DNA from: Mycobacterium tilburgii
Lineage (GTDB): Bacteria; Actinomycetota; Actinomycetes; Mycobacteriales; Mycobacteriaceae
Direction: 5' to 3'
Length of the DNA stretch: 64,000 nucleotides
Assembly: GCF_902168065.1 (NCBI RefSeq)
Contig: NZ_LR655690.1
Location: forward strand, 248,001-312,000
In this document: positions 38,553-48,744 of the stretch, piece after piece
How the letters are laid out: the number at the start of each line of letters is the position of its first letter
How positions within the stretch are numbered: position 1 is the first letter of the stretch
The notes under the pieces: generated by a model
What the model was told of the DNA's origin: nothing
What the model saw: the letters and a program-made list of their open reading frames with translations, nothing else
Database searches by the model: none
Translations under genes and position numbers: made by a program

Positions 38553-40346
38553 GTGGCCAGTCATGCCAGCTCAAGGATCTCCAAGGTGCTTGTCGCCAAC
38601 CGCGGCGAAATCGCTGTCCGGGTGATCCGCACGACCCGCGACGCGGGCCTGTCCAGCGTGGCGGTGTACGCCGAGCCCGACGCTGAGTCGCCGCACGTGC
38701 GGCTGGCCGACGAGGCTTTCGCGCTGGGTGGCAAGACCTCCGCTGAGTCCTACCTGGACTTCGGCAAGATCCTCGACGCCGCGGCCAAGTCCGGCGCCAA
38801 CGCCATCCACCCCGGCTACGGCTTCCTGTCGGAGAACGCCGACTTCGCCCAGGCCGTGATCGATGCCGGCCTGATCTGGATCGGCCCCAGCCCGCAGTCG
38901 ATCCGCGACCTCGGAGACAAGGTCACCGCGCGTCACATCGCCGCCCGCGCCCAGGCCCCGCTGGTGCCGGGCACCCCGGACCCGGTCAAGGACGCCGACG
39001 AGGTGGTCGCGTTCGCCAAGGAGTACGGCGTGCCGATCGCGATCAAGGCTGTTTTCGGCGGCGGCGGCCGCGGCAGCAAGATGGCCCGGAGCATCGAGGA
39101 GATCCCCGAACTGTTCGAGTCGGCCACCCGCGAGGCGGTGGCGGCGTTCGGCCGCGGCGAGTGCTTTGTGGAACGCTACCTGGACAAGCCCCGCCACGTG
39201 GAGGCCCAGGTGCTCGCCGACCAGCACGGCAACGTGGTGGTCGCCGGCACCCGGGACTGCTCGCTGCAGCGCCGCTTCCAGAAACTAGTCGAGGAGGCCC
39301 CGGCGCCGTTCCTCACCGACGCCCAGCGCAAGGAGATCCACGAGTCCGCCAAACGGATCTGCAAAGAGGCGCATTACTACGGCGCCGGTACGGTGGAGTA
39401 CCTGGTCGGCCAGGACGGGCTGATCTCGTTCCTGGAGGTGAACACCCGCCTGCAGGTCGAGCACCCGGTCACCGAGGAAACCGCGGGCACCGACCTGGTG
39501 CTGCAGCAGTTCAAGATCGCCAACGGCGAAAAGCTGGACTTCACCGAGGACCCGACGCCGCGCGGGCACGCCATCGAATTCCGGATCAACGGCGAGGACG
39601 CCGGCCGCGGCTTTCTGCCGTCCCCCGGCCCGATCAACCGCTACGACATCCCCACCGGCCCCGGTGTCCGGCTCGACTCCGGTGTCCAGGCCGGCTCGGT
39701 GATCGGCGGCCAGTTCGACTCGATGCTGTCCAAGCTGATCGTGCACGGCGCCACCCGAGAGGAGGCGCTGGCGCGGTCTCGCCGGGCGCTCGACGAGTTC
39801 CATATCGAGGGCCTGGCCACCGTCATCCCGTTCCACCGCGCCGTGGTGTCCGACCCCGCGTTCGTCGGTGACGGCAACAGCTTCGCGGTGCACACCCGCT
39901 GGATCGAGACCGAGTGGGACAACACGGTCGAGCCCTTCACCGGCGGCGTAGGCCTCGACGAAAGCGAGGTCAGGCCGCGGCAGAGCGTCGTCGTCGAGGT
40001 CAACGGCCGCCGGCTCGAGGTGTCGCTGCCCGGCGACCTGGCGCTGTCCAATGGCGCCACCGACCCGGCCGGCGTCGTCCGCAAGAAGCCGAAACCACGC
40101 AAGCGCAGCGGGCACACCGGCGCCGCAGCCTCCGGCGACGCCGTCACCGCGCCGATGCAGGGCACTGTGGTCAAGGTCGCGGTCGAGGAAGGACAGCAGG
40201 TCGCCGTCGGTGACCTGGTCGTGGTCCTCGAGGCGATGAAGATGGAGAACCCGGTCACCGCGCACAAGGAGGGCACCATCACCGGTCTGGCCGTCGAGGC
40301 CGGCGCAGCCATCACGCAGGGCACGGTGCTCGCCGAAATCAAGTAG
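38553..40346 (+). CDS. accA3: Acyl-CoA carboxylase alpha subunit AccA3
   Basis: A 597-residue biotin carboxylase plus biotin carrier that serves the AccD4/5/6 complexes. [20 protein letters not shown] opens the carboxylase; [15 protein letters not shown] is the ATP-grasp loop (relatives have GMK); [17 protein letters not shown] holds catalytic residues. The C-terminal carrier carries the biotinylated Lys 563 in [14 protein letters not shown] 38553 follows GCAGGAGGCGCA. It sits apart from accD5 by maf-sseA-sufE, as in M. tuberculosis. Confidence 0.97.
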   Translation: MASHASSRISKVLVANRGEIAVRVIRTTRDAGLSSVAVYAEPDAESPHVRLADEAFALGGKTSAESYLDFGKILDAAAKSGANAIHPGYGFLSENADFAQAVIDAGLIWIGPSPQSIRDLGDKVTARHIAARAQAPLVPGTPDPVKDADEVVAFAKEYGVPIAIKAVFGGGGRGSKMARSIEEIPELFESATREAVAAFGRGECFVERYLDKPRHVEAQVLADQHGNVVVAGTRDCSLQRRFQKLVEEAPAPFLTDAQRKEIHESAKRICKEAHYYGAGTVEYLVGQDGLISFLEVNTRLQVEHPVTEETAGTDLVLQQFKIANGEKLDFTEDPTPRGHAIEFRINGEDAGRGFLPSPGPINRYDIPTGPGVRLDSGVQAGSVIGGQFDSMLSKLIVHGATREEALARSRRALDEFHIEGLATVIPFHRAVVSDPAFVGDGNSFAVHTRWIETEWDNTVEPFTGGVGLDESEVRPRQSVVVEVNGRRLEVSLPGDLALSNGATDPAGVVRKKPKPRKRSGHTGAAASGDAVTAPMQGTVVKVAVEEGQQVAVGDLVVVLEAMKMENPVTAHKEGTITGLAVEAGAAITQGTVLAEIK

Positions 40347-40538
40347 CTGCCGCCCCCGGCGATCCTGGGTCAGCTAAGAACGGTGTCGCATCGGACACAC
40401 CGAGGGTAGGGTTCTGGGCTGGTTGAGTTCACAGCCTCCCGGACGACGCCAGTGCCGTGCGGAAGGTGAATTCCCTCCCGCGTCAAGCACATCGCTGGCA
40501 CCGTCAACGCACCCATCCTCGGCTGAGGGAGTGAAGCA

Positions 40539-40758
40539 ATGTCTGTGGCTCAATCATGGCAGCTCTGCCAATGTGGCGTGCTCTGGCGCGCAGCTGGATT
40601 GGGCGATGGCGCCCAGAGCGGCAGTCGAGCGGCTGTTGCGTGTCTGCAACCCCGACGGCACCCTGCCGGTGACAGCCGCGCTCGACGAACCGCTGCCCGA
40701 GCACAGCGGGTGGGTGGACGCCAGGCTGTCACTCCAGTTGGTCACGCAGCCGCGTTAG
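40539..40758 (+). other. Possible broken small gene between accA3 and sigF
   Basis: The roughly 380-base gap after accA3 holds ATG 40539 with GAGGGAGTGAAG at a good distance, opening MSVAQSWQLCQCGVLWRAAG. In a second frame it continues as LDWAMAPRAAVERLLRVCNP, DGTLPVTAALDEPLP and ARLSLQLVTQPR with a stop at 40758, overlapping the end of sigF on the other strand. The phrases read like protein, but I know no family. It could be a frameshifted small gene or chance coding-like DNA. Confidence 0.3.
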
Positions 40759-41517
40759 CGACTTCGCCAGCAGCCGGGACACGTGCATCTGCGAGATGCC
40801 CACCCGCTCGGCGATTTGGGTCTGGGTCATCGACTCGAAGAACCTGAGCACCAACACCGTCCGTTCGCGCTCCGGCAAACTTTCCAGCAACGGGCGCAGC
40901 GCCTCCCGGTCCTCGATCCGCTTGATGCTGGAGTCGACGTCGCCCAGCGTGTCCGCGATGGCGCGGGCGTCGTCATCGTCGCCGCCCTCGCCGCTGTCGA
41001 TGGACAGCGTATTGTGGGAGCTGCCGGCCACCAGACGTTCGACCACCTCGGCGCGGTCCATCTCGAGTTCCGCGGCGAGTTCGGTGGCGGTGGGTGCGCG
41101 GCTGAGGCGCTGAGACAGCTCGGCGGTCGCGGTGCTCAGCCGCAGATGCAGCTCCTTGAGCCGCTGCGGCACCTTGACCGACCAGCTGTTGTCGCGGAAG
41201 TGCCGGCGAATCTCGCCCATGATCGTCGGCACCGCGAACGACACGAAGTCCGAGCCCGTCTCGACGTCGAACCGCACCACGGCGTTGACCAGCCCGACGC
41301 GGGCGACCTGTGCCAGGTCGTCGCGGGGCTCGCCGCGGCCCTCGAATCGACGTGCGATGTGATCGGCCAGCGGCAAGCACCGCTCGACGATCTTGTCCCG
41401 TTGAGGCTGCAATTCCGCCGAATCCGGAGAAATCGTGGCCAGCTCATGGAACATGTCTGGAACGTCGGCGTATTCGTTTGGGCGCGAACCCGAACCGCCG
41501 TCGGCTTGCGCTGTCAC
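40729..41517 (-). CDS. sigF: RNA polymerase sigma factor SigF
   Basis: A 262-residue group 3 (SigB/SigF-type) sigma factor controlling stationary-phase and stress genes. Region 2 includes DLAQVARVGLVNAVVRFDVE and FVSFAVPTIMGEIRRHFRDN; region 3 WSVKVPQRLKELHLRLSTAT; region 4 ERERTVLVLRFFESMTQTQI and AERVGISQMHVSRLLAKSLT. GTG 41517 overlaps the usfX stop (GTGA), so the pair is translationally coupled. Intact. Confidence 0.97.
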   Translation of the reverse strand: MTAQADGGSGSRPNEYADVPDMFHELATISPDSAELQPQRDKIVERCLPLADHIARRFEGRGEPRDDLAQVARVGLVNAVVRFDVETGSDFVSFAVPTIMGEIRRHFRDNSWSVKVPQRLKELHLRLSTATAELSQRLSRAPTATELAAELEMDRAEVVERLVAGSSHNTLSIDSGEGGDDDDARAIADTLGDVDSSIKRIEDREALRPLLESLPERERTVLVLRFFESMTQTQIAERVGISQMHVSRLLAKSLTRLRDQLE

Positions 41518-41951
41518 CTGCCAGCAGCCGCCCGTCGCGCCGTCAGCGTGATGCTGAAAACGCTGCCGGTCTCATTGGGGTCGCGACCATCATGGAATGT
41601 CTGGACGTCGTCGGCCAACGAGGTCAACACATGCCAACTGAAGCTGCCGGGCGCCACCACATCATGGGTGTCGCACGCCGCGGACGCCTCGACCACCAAC
41701 TCGTTTTCCCGCGGGTCGACCACCACGACGAGCGTCGCATCGGGAGTGGCCGACCGGATCAACCGGGTGCACACCTCGTCGACCGCGAGCCGAAGATCGG
41801 CGACGGCATCAAAATCCAAATCCTCATAGGTGCCGATCGCGCCCACCAGTGTGCGCAGCATCGCCAGATTCTCAAGCCGTGCAGCAACGTGCAATTCAAC
41901 GGCTCTGTGGCCGCGCTGACGCTTTTCAGCGCGCGAATCGCCATCGATCAT
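41514..41951 (-). CDS. usfX: Anti-sigma F factor (serine kinase-type) UsfX/RsbW
   Basis: A 145-residue HATPase-type anti-sigma factor that binds and inhibits SigF. VELHVAARLENLAMLRTLVG and DFDAVADLRLAVDEVCTRLI (N-box) are followed by ATPDATLVVVVDPRENELVV and FSWHVLTSLADDVQTFHDG. I chose ATG 41951, which follows GGGAGATCC and equals the M. tuberculosis length; the frame is open for 16 more codons. A recognisable sigma-F promoter is not obvious upstream. Confidence 0.95.
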   Translation of the reverse strand: MIDGDSRAEKRQRGHRAVELHVAARLENLAMLRTLVGAIGTYEDLDFDAVADLRLAVDEVCTRLIRSATPDATLVVVVDPRENELVVEASAACDTHDVVAPGSFSWHVLTSLADDVQTFHDGRDPNETGSVFSITLTARRAAAGR

Positions 41952-42174
41952 AGGATCTCCCGGCAAAGTCTGACTCACACTACTCCTCGCTTTGAGCACA
42001 TCAAAAGGACGCTACGGCCCATCCGGTTCGCCGTGGACCGGCCACCCCGACCTGTTTGTCCCGGCGATGGCGTGAGCGCGTATCCCGGACACACCACAGG
42101 CACTCATCATGGTCTAGACTTATATAACCACTGGATCGGGCCCATAACCTACGACTTGTCACGGGCCTCGGGGC

Positions 42175-42488
42175 TCAGCTTGCGGGTCGTTGCCTGATCA
42201 CATCGGGATGTTCGAGGTACCACTCGTTGAAGATCCGGCGAACCCGCCGATGCTCGACGGCCAGCCACACCAGGCCGGCGACCATCACCAGGACCGCGGA
42301 GACGCCGACGGTCATGCCCTCATGCTGATGTCCGCTACCGAAGGCCGCCAGGCTGCCGCAGACTCCGATCACGGTGGCCACCCACCATCAGGTAGCCGGG
42401 CCAGTGCAGCATATCGATCAATGATTCACCGGCGAGAGGCCGCGTCGTTCGCAAAATGGTCGACGGGGTCGTGATAGGTATCTCCCAT
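42175..42488 (-). pseudogene. usfY: UsfY, frameshifted
   Basis: ATG 42488 opens MGDTYHDPVDHF, then the frame is lost. A second frame gives TTRPLAGESLIDMLHWPGYL and a third VIGVCGSLAAFGSGHQHEGM, a membrane segment VSAVLVMVAGLVWLAVEHRR and YLEHPDVIRQRPAS. Order and content match UsfY, the gene upstream of usfX in M. tuberculosis (about 137 residues). Two frame changes make it a pseudogene. A ribosome-binding site GGGAGCAGCC is preserved. Confidence 0.85.
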
Positions 42489-42519
42489 GGCTGCTCCCTA
42501 CGGTCGCGCCTCTCAATTG

Positions 42520-42904
42520 TTACAGGGCGAGCGCCAGACCGGCAATGGCCGGAACTCCCATCGAAACCGCGACGATCATCAGGGTCAGCAGGAACCAACC
42601 GGCGCCGTGCCAGCCCCACCACGACCCCTCACTACACCAGACCTGGTAGGTCCGCAGGAACGCCCACAACCCGGCCAGCAACAGGATCGCCGGCCCGCCG
42701 AACGCGAGCAGAGTGCGCTGCGGCGCACCGCACGCCACGGTGTCCACACCGGTTGCCCGGACAGGTGCTGACCCACAGCGCGGCCAGCACGATGAATCCC
42801 ACTCACGAGGCCGCCGCCAGGACGGTGAAGCGGATTGCGGCGCGCACCTCGTTGTCTTCCTGGCCCAGGCGGTCACCGCGTGACCGCTCATCGGCATTTA
42901 GCAT
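42520..42904 (-). pseudogene. Rv3289c-like membrane protein, nonsense and frameshift
   Basis: ATG 42904 opens MLNADERSRGDRLGQEDNEV and RAAIRFTVLAAAS, then TGA at 42803 where relatives have Trp. The same frame continues VGFIVLAALWVSTCPGN before a frame change to VDTVACGAPQRTLLAFGGPA, LRTYQVWCSEGSWWGWHGAG and WFLLTLMIVAVSMGVPAIAG. Three or four membrane helices are recognisable. It is upstream of usfY, as in M. tuberculosis; the lat gene expected beyond it is absent. Confidence 0.8.
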
Positions 42905-43065
42905 CTGAGAACCTTCCGCGTACCGACCTCTGTCTGGTGTTTCGTCCGCGACGACCGATTAGTTACCTGAATTCCCTCGGCCGAGCACGGTAAAACAGCG
43001 TGCGCGGCCCGCGGCGGGGCGGAGTCGAGATAATCGAAGTCTGAATTACTCACATCGTCGCTGGG

Positions 43066-43071
43066 TACTAT
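43066..43071 (+). promoter_or_regulatory. -10 element suggesting a leaderless tetR transcript
   Basis: TACTAT lies seven bases before ATG 43079 and fits the TANNNT -10 consensus. Transcription would then begin at or next to the start codon, as in the many leaderless mycobacterial mRNAs. No ribosome-binding site is visible. Confidence 0.45.
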
Positions 43072-43078
43072 CTGACGC

Positions 43079-43750
43079 ATGCCAACGGCTAGGAGGCGGT
43101 TGTCCCCCGAGGATCGACGCGCCGAACTGCTCGCTCTAGGTGCGGAAGTCTTTGGGAAGCGGCCCTACGACGAGGTCCGCATCGACGAGATCGCCGAGCG
43201 AGCCGGCGTCTCCCGCGCCCTGATGTACCACTACTTTCCCGACAAGCGGTCGTTCTTCGCCGCGGTCGTCAAGGACGAGGCCGACCGGCTGTGTGAGGCC
43301 ACCAATAAACAGCCCGTCGCCGGACTGACCATGTTCGAAGAGGCGCGGTTGGGCGTGCTGGTCTACATGGCCTACCACGAACAGAACCCGGAGGCGGCCT
43401 GGGCGGCATACGTGGGAATGGGCCGCTACGATCCCGACCTGCTGGGCGTCGAGGACGACGCGAAGAACCGCCAGTTGGAACTCATCATGACCCGCATCCA
43501 CGAGGTCGTCGCGAAGGTGCCCGGGGCCAAGATCGCGCCGGACGTCGAGCGGCACCTGCGCGTCATCCTCAACGGCTGGATCGCGTTCACCTTCGAACTG
43601 TGCCGCCAGCGCATCATGGACCCCACGATCAGCGCCGAACGCCTGGCCGACGCCTGCGCGCACACGCTGCTCGACGCGATCACCCGGGTGCCCGAGATTC
43701 CGCCGGAACTTGCGCACGCGATGGCGACCACCCGTCATCAACCGCAGTAG
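43079..43750 (+). CDS. TetR-family transcriptional regulator (Rv3295-like)
   Basis: A 223-residue regulator. The N-terminal helix-turn-helix is RIDEIAERAGVSRALMYHYF followed by PDKRSFFAAVVKDEAD, the classic TetR DNA-binding fold. The C-terminal ligand domain contains MAYHEQNPEAAWAAYVGMG and NGWIAFTFELCRQRIMDP. It lies just before lhr on the same strand, as in M. tuberculosis. The ligand and target are unknown; autoregulation is plausible. Intact. Confidence 0.93.
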   Translation: MPTARRRLSPEDRRAELLALGAEVFGKRPYDEVRIDEIAERAGVSRALMYHYFPDKRSFFAAVVKDEADRLCEATNKQPVAGLTMFEEARLGVLVYMAYHEQNPEAAWAAYVGMGRYDPDLLGVEDDAKNRQLELIMTRIHEVVAKVPGAKIAPDVERHLRVILNGWIAFTFELCRQRIMDPTISAERLADACAHTLLDAITRVPEIPPELAHAMATTRHQPQ

Positions 43751-43810
43751 CGCTGCTGCCGGTGACAGTTGGCACAGGACTTTGTCGGTGCCGATTGGCA
43801 CGATGGCTAG

Positions 43811-46635
43811 GTGGGCACCGAGGCACACGAGAGGTTCAACGCGATCATGCGCGAGTGGTTCGGCCAGCACCTTCCCCCACCACCGCGCAGGCCGCGGCCT
43901 GGCAGGCGATCGCCGACGGCAACAACACGCTGGTCATCGCGCCGACCAGATCCGGCAAGACCCTCGCGGCGTTTTGTGGGCGCTGGACAGCCTCGCCGCG
44001 GCCGGCGAACGCCCGGCCGGCACGCGTGTGTTGTACGTGTCGCCGTTCAAGGTGCTGGCGGTCGATGTCGAGCGCAACCTACGCACCCCGCTGGCGGTTT
44101 TGACCCGAATCGCCGAACGCCACGGCCTGCCGCCACCCGGCATCAGCGTCGGCGTGCGCTCCGGTGACACCCCACCGCAGCAGCGCCGCCAGCTTGTCAA
44201 CTCGCCCCCCGATGTGCTGATCACGACTCCCGAGTCGCTGTTTCTGATGCTGACCTCGGCCGCGCGAGACGATGGCCGGGGTCCAGACCGTGATCGTCGA
44301 CGAGATCCACGCCATCGCCACCGGTAAGCGCGGCCGCCCACGTAGCGGTGTCGCTGGAGCGGCTGGACGCCTGTGGGGCGGGCCCCCGCGCAGCGCATCG
44401 GATTGTCCGCGACGGTGCGCCCGCCCGAGAAGCTGGCGCGGTTCCTGTCCTGCGGGGGTCCGACCACCCGGACGACCATCGTGGCGCCGCCGTCGGCCAA
44501 GCGCTTTGAACTGAACGTGCAGGTGCCCGTGCCGGACATGGCCAACCTGACCGACAACACGATCTGGCCCGACGTCGAATCCCGGCTTGTCGATCTGATC
44601 GAAGCGCACAGCTCGACCATCGTGTTCGCCAACTCCCGACGTCTGGCCGAGAGGCTTACCGCGCGGCTCAACGAAATTCACGTTGAGCGCAGCGGGGTAG
44701 AACTTGCCACCCAAGCCAAACGCCAGGTGCCCGGTGGGGTGCCCGCCCACATCAAGGGGCAGTGGCCAGACTTACGGCGCCGATACGGTGCTGGCCCGCG
44801 CTCACCACGGGTCAGTCAGCAAGGAGCAGCGCGCCCTGGTCGAGGAAGACCTCAAGCACGGGCTATTCAAGGCGGTGGTGGCGACGTCGAGCCTGGAGTT
44901 GGGCATCGACATGGGTGCCGTCGACCTGGTGATCCAGGTGGAGGCGTCGCCGTCGGTGGCCAGCGGTCTGCAACGCATCGGCCGGGCCGGCCACCAGGTC
45001 GGCGAGGTGTCACGGGGCGTGCTGTTCCCGAAGCACCGCACCGACCTGATCAGTTGCGCGGTCAGCGTGCAACGCATGCTGACCGGTCAGATCGAGACGA
45101 TGCGGGTGCCGGGCAATCCGCTCGACATCCTGGCGCAGCACACCGTCGCGGCGGCCGCGCTGGAGCCCCTTGACGCCGACCGGGTGGTTCGAGACGGTGC
45201 ACGGCAGCGCCCCGTTCGTGACGCTGCCGCGCAGCGTCTTCGAGGCCACCTCGACCTGCTGTCCGGCAAGTATCCGTCCACCGAGTTCGCCGAGCTGCGA
45301 CCACGGCTGGTGTATGACCGCGATGCCGGCACCCTGACAGGGCGGCCCGGTGCGCAGCGGCTGGCGCTCACCTCCGGTGGCGCCATCCCCGACCGTGGCA
45401 TGTTCACCGTCTACCTGGCCAGCGAGGCCGAAAAGCCTTCGCGGGTAGGTGAACTCGACGCGGAGATGGTTTACGAGTCACGGCCCGGCGACGTCATCTT
45501 GTCGGGAGCCACCAGCTGGCGGATCACCGAGATCACCCACGACCGGGTGCTGGTGATCCCCGCCCCGGGACTGCTGGCCCGGCTGCCATTCTGGCGCGGT
45601 GACGACGTCGGCCGGCCGGCCGAGTTGGGCGCGGCGCTGGGTGCGTTCACCGGCGAACTGGCCGGCCTGGGCCGTGAGGAATTCGAAAAGCGTTGCGCCG
45701 AGCTGGGATTCAACGACTATGCGACGGACAATCTGTGTGTGCTGCTGGACGACCAGCGCAACGCCACCGGAACGGTGCCCACCGACACCATCTTGGTGGT
45801 GGAGCGATTCCGCGACGAGCTGGGTGACTGGCGGGTGATCCTGCACTCCCCTTACGGGCTGCGCGTGCATGGACCGCTGGCGCTGGCGGTGGGCCGGCGA
45901 CTGGCCGAACGCTACGGCATCGACGAGAAGCCGACCGCGTCCGACGACGGGATCGTGATGCATCTTACCGATACCGGGCTGTCCAGCCAAGACGGCGCCC
46001 CACTTGGCGCCGAGCTTTTCGTCTTCGACGCCGACGAGATCGACCCGATCGTCACCGCCGAAGTGGGCGGCTCGGCGTTGTTCGCTTCCCGGTTCCGGGA
46101 ATGCGCGGCCCGCGCGCTGCTGCTACCCCGCCGCCAACCCCGGCCGCCGCTCGCCGCTGTGGCACCAGCGCCAGCGCGCCGCCCAATTGCTGGACGTGGC
46201 GGCAAGTACCCCGACTTCCCAATCGTGCTGGAGACGGTCCGGGAATGCGGGAATGCCTGAAGGAAGCCTACGACGTCCCCGCGCTGGTCAATTTGATGAC
46301 CGGTATCGCCAACCGCCGGGTGCGGGTACTGGAGGCGGAGACGGCCAAACCGTCCCCGTTCGCCGCGTCGCTGCTCTTCGGCTACGTAGACGCGTTCATG
46401 TACGAGGGGCGATTCGCCGCTGGCCGAGCGGCGCGCCGCGGCCCTGTCGCTGGACAGCTCGCTGTTGGCCGAGCTGCTTGGACCTAGTCACCCGCCGACG
46501 GGTCGAATCGATCCTAGTCAAACGGATCAACGGGGTGTCGGCCCTGCACCCGGCCGGCGGCGGGCCGAGCCCATCGTCGAGGCGCTGTCCGAGGCCGGTT
46601 TCGCCCGCACCCCACGCGGCATGCGGCTGCGATGA
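43811..46635 (+). pseudogene. lhr: ATP-dependent DNA helicase Lhr, frameshifted with a large internal deletion
   Basis: GTG 43811 opens TEAHERFNAIMREWF. The helicase motifs are readable in changing frames: NTLVIAPTRSGKTLAAF (Walker A), VLITTPESLFLMLTSAA, VQTVIVDEIHAIA (DEIH box), RIGLSATVRPPEKLARF, STIVFANSRRLAERLTAR, ATSSLELGIDMGAVDLVIQV and LQRIGRAGHQVGEVSRGVLF. An 8-bp duplication at 46241 breaks the frame after VLETVREC. After SLDSSLLAELLG, about 500 residues are missing before RRRVESILVKRINGVSALHP and EAGFARTPRGMRLR. The intact protein is about 1500 residues. Confidence 0.9.
46241..46256 (+). repeat. 8-bp tandem duplication in lhr
   Basis: GGGAATGC is present twice in a row. Removing one copy restores the frame VLETVREC followed by LKEAYDVPALVNLM; as it stands the frame ends at 46258. 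Confidence 0.9.
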
Positions 46636-46650
46636 CGATGCCGGAGCATT

Positions 46651-47033
46651 ATGCCCGAGGGTGACACGGTCTGGCACACCGCGGCGGTGCTGCGGGAACA
46701 CTTGTCCGGGCAGACCTTGACCCCGCTGCGACATCCGGGTGCCACAGTTCGCCACCCTCGATCTCACCGGCGGCGTGGTCGACGAGGTGCTCAGCCACGG
46801 CAAGCACCTCTTCATCCGGGCGCCGATACCCGTCGCCTGGTCTCGCGGACCCGGGACATGCTGTGGGCCAACCGCTTTCGCTGGAACCGCTGCACCACCG
46901 GCGACACCCGGGCGGGTCGGCAGCTGTGGGTGCACGGCCGCGCCGGACAGGCGTGCCGACGCTGCGGCACCCCGATCCGCGTCGACGACGCCGGCGAGCG
47001 GATCGCCTCTGGTGCCCGTCGTATCAGCGCTGA
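46651..47033 (+). pseudogene. nei: Endonuclease VIII Nei, internal deletion and frameshifts
   Basis: ATG 46651 opens [20 protein letters not shown] with the catalytic Pro-Glu. A second frame gives [20 protein letters not shown] and LFIRA. About 120 residues, the central helix-two-turn-helix region, are then missing before [20 protein letters not shown] and the zinc finger [17 protein letters not shown]. The last finger Cys is in another frame (WCPSYQR with TGA at 47031), and one finger position that is normally Cys may be lost. Same order as in M. tuberculosis (lhr, nei, lpqC). Confidence 0.88.
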
Positions 47034-47038
47034 CACCG

Positions 47039-47956
47039 CTAGCCGCGGGCGTGCGCCAGGAAAAACTGTGCAATCGATTCCGAGGCGTCCAGCGCGCGGG
47101 TGGTCGGTCCGATGACCTGTCGCGGCAGGTAATGCCTCCCGCCCGGCCAGGTGTGCCCGCCCTTGTCGATCTGATACACCACCACCTCGGTGCCCGCCGC
47201 GCACGCGGTCGAATCGAAGCGGTGCACGACGGTGCCGTCCCCGATGCTGGGCAACACCGACTCGACCGGGTCGCCCTGGCAGCCGTCGATCGAACGCCAT
47301 TTGTCCGCCATCGCCTTGACCGAGATCGAGTGACTCAGCCCGCCGCGCCCCCGGACGTCCCCGCCGTTGAAGTGCACCAGCGGGTCGGTGGTCCCGTGCG
47401 CCTCCCACACCGAAACCGGCTGCGACGGATTGCATGCCACGCCCACCCCCAGCGTGCCCGCCACCGGCGCGATCGCCGCGAAAACATCAGCCCGATCACA
47501 ACCCAACCGGTTGGACATAAAGCCGCCGTTGGACATTCCCGTCACGTAGACGTGTCCGGGCGCGATGTTGTAGTCGTTGCGCAGCTTTTCGGCCAGGCCG
47601 GCCAGAAACCCGACATCGTCGATGCGCCGGCGATCCGCGGGGGACGCCCCGCGCCCGTCCGCCCAGCTCTTGTCATACCCGTCCGGGTAGACCACCAGCA
47701 GGTTGTGGTTGTCGGCGGCTGTGTCGAAGTCGGTCAGCCCGCGCTGCCCCTTCCCGGTACCGCCGCCCCCGTGCAGGCTGAGACCCACCCCGATCGGATC
47801 GCCAGGTGGCACATGCACCAGGAAAGTCCGATCGATGCCACCGGAACGGAACGTGCCCGAGAAATCGCGAGGTGCAGCCGCCGATACATGCTGCACGTCG
47901 CAGCCCACAAGACAGACCGCCAGTAAAGCAAGCGACAACCATGTTCGGTACGGCAT
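47039..47956 (-). CDS. lpqC: Lipoprotein esterase LpqC
   Basis: A 305-residue alpha/beta hydrolase of the polyhydroxybutyrate-depolymerase/feruloyl-esterase type. The signal peptide ends in the lipobox LVGC with Cys 19, so it is anchored outside the membrane. [20 protein letters not shown] is the oxyanion region, [17 protein letters not shown] holds the nucleophile Ser, [13 protein letters not shown] the Asp and [12 protein letters not shown] the His. ATG 47956 fits the M. tuberculosis length (304). The gene is intact and convergent with the dead nei. Confidence 0.94.
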   Translation of the reverse strand: MPYRTWLSLALLAVCLVGCDVQHVSAAAPRDFSGTFRSGGIDRTFLVHVPPGDPIGVGLSLHGGGGTGKGQRGLTDFDTAADNHNLLVVYPDGYDKSWADGRGASPADRRRIDDVGFLAGLAEKLRNDYNIAPGHVYVTGMSNGGFMSNRLGCDRADVFAAIAPVAGTLGVGVACNPSQPVSVWEAHGTTDPLVHFNGGDVRGRGGLSHSISVKAMADKWRSIDGCQGDPVESVLPSIGDGTVVHRFDSTACAAGTEVVVYQIDKGGHTWPGGRHYLPRQVIGPTTRALDASESIAQFFLAHARG

Positions 47957-48086
47957 GGGGTCAAAGTACCGACAGCGCTTGCGGTTCGGGCGGAATAAGC
48001 CGTCCATACCCAAAGTCGGCTTGAAAACAAGCGTGTTCACCCGTTCTTCAGATTCGTTTGCATTAGCAACAATCGCGGGATGCGAG

Positions 48087-48470
48087 ATGATTGGACGCGT
48101 GAAAATTGGCAAGTCCGGCACCCCCTACATGCCGTCGGGCACTCGAATTGTCATGGCGGTAGCCGCATCGCTTGGTGTGCTTGGAGCGGGGTTGGCCCCT
48201 GCTGCGCACGCAGATGCCACCGACGACAAATTCGTTCAGCTGTTGATATCCGACGGCATCACGCACGAGTCGGTCCCCGCCGCGATCAGTGCAGCTAAAA
48301 AGGTGTGCGAGTACCTCCAACAGGGCATGTCGCCGAACGAGGTGGTCATCGACGTGATGAACAGCAGCAGCCTGCTTGACTACGACGCCGGCTTCTTCGT
48401 CGGCGCGGCGATCCGGTCCTACTGCCCCAAGTACATGCCGCCCCCACAGGATCTGAAGCCGCAAGCTTAA
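48087..48470 (+). CDS. DUF732 secreted protein
   Basis: A 127-residue protein with an N-terminal signal (IVMAVAASLGVLGAGLAPAA) cleaved after AHA. The mature part DATDDKFVQLLISDGITHES and KKVCEYLQQGMSPNEVVIDV, with Cys pair VC..SYC, is the helical DUF732 fold found in many mycobacterial exported proteins of unknown function. Start candidates are ATG 48087, GTG 48099 or ATG 48132, and the longest is given here. A Pro-rich tail (PPPQDLKPQA) ends the protein. Confidence 0.85.
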   Translation: MIGRVKIGKSGTPYMPSGTRIVMAVAASLGVLGAGLAPAAHADATDDKFVQLLISDGITHESVPAAISAAKKVCEYLQQGMSPNEVVIDVMNSSSLLDYDAGFFVGAAIRSYCPKYMPPPQDLKPQA

Positions 48471-48538
48471 GCCGTCGGCAAGTCGTGATCGTTCCGTCTT
48501 CACCGGTGTGTAAAGTTGAACACCGGGTTAATAATTGG

Positions 48539-48740
48539 ATGCTTGCAAATGACACAAAGATACCTGCTAGTGGCATCGTGCTTTTCGCTGCCACGGTTGG
48601 GCTCGCCGCGCCGGCTGGCGCCGACCCACTATTCGATCAGTTCTCGTGTAGCTGCGGGGCACCGCTCCAGCTCGCCAACACCTCGTCGCTAATCGCATCA
48701 TGCAGGGCATCCTGGACGCCGAGACTCGGCAGCTGCCATA
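48539..48740 (+). pseudogene. Small secreted protein, frameshifted
   Basis: From ATG 48539: ASGIVLFAATVGLAAPAGAD, a signal peptide, then PLFDQFSCSCGAPLQLANT. The expected continuation LVANRIMQGILDAETRQLP with TAA at 48738 is one base out of step. The phrases are protein-like and the Cys-X-Cys after the signal is unusual, but I know no named family. One frame change separates it from an intact 66-residue precursor. Confidence 0.4.
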
Positions 48741-48744
48741 ACGA

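Noticed and set aside
39285-40265. Minus-strand frame of 326 codons opposite accA3
   Set aside because: No domain or motif; it mirrors accA3 codon structure.
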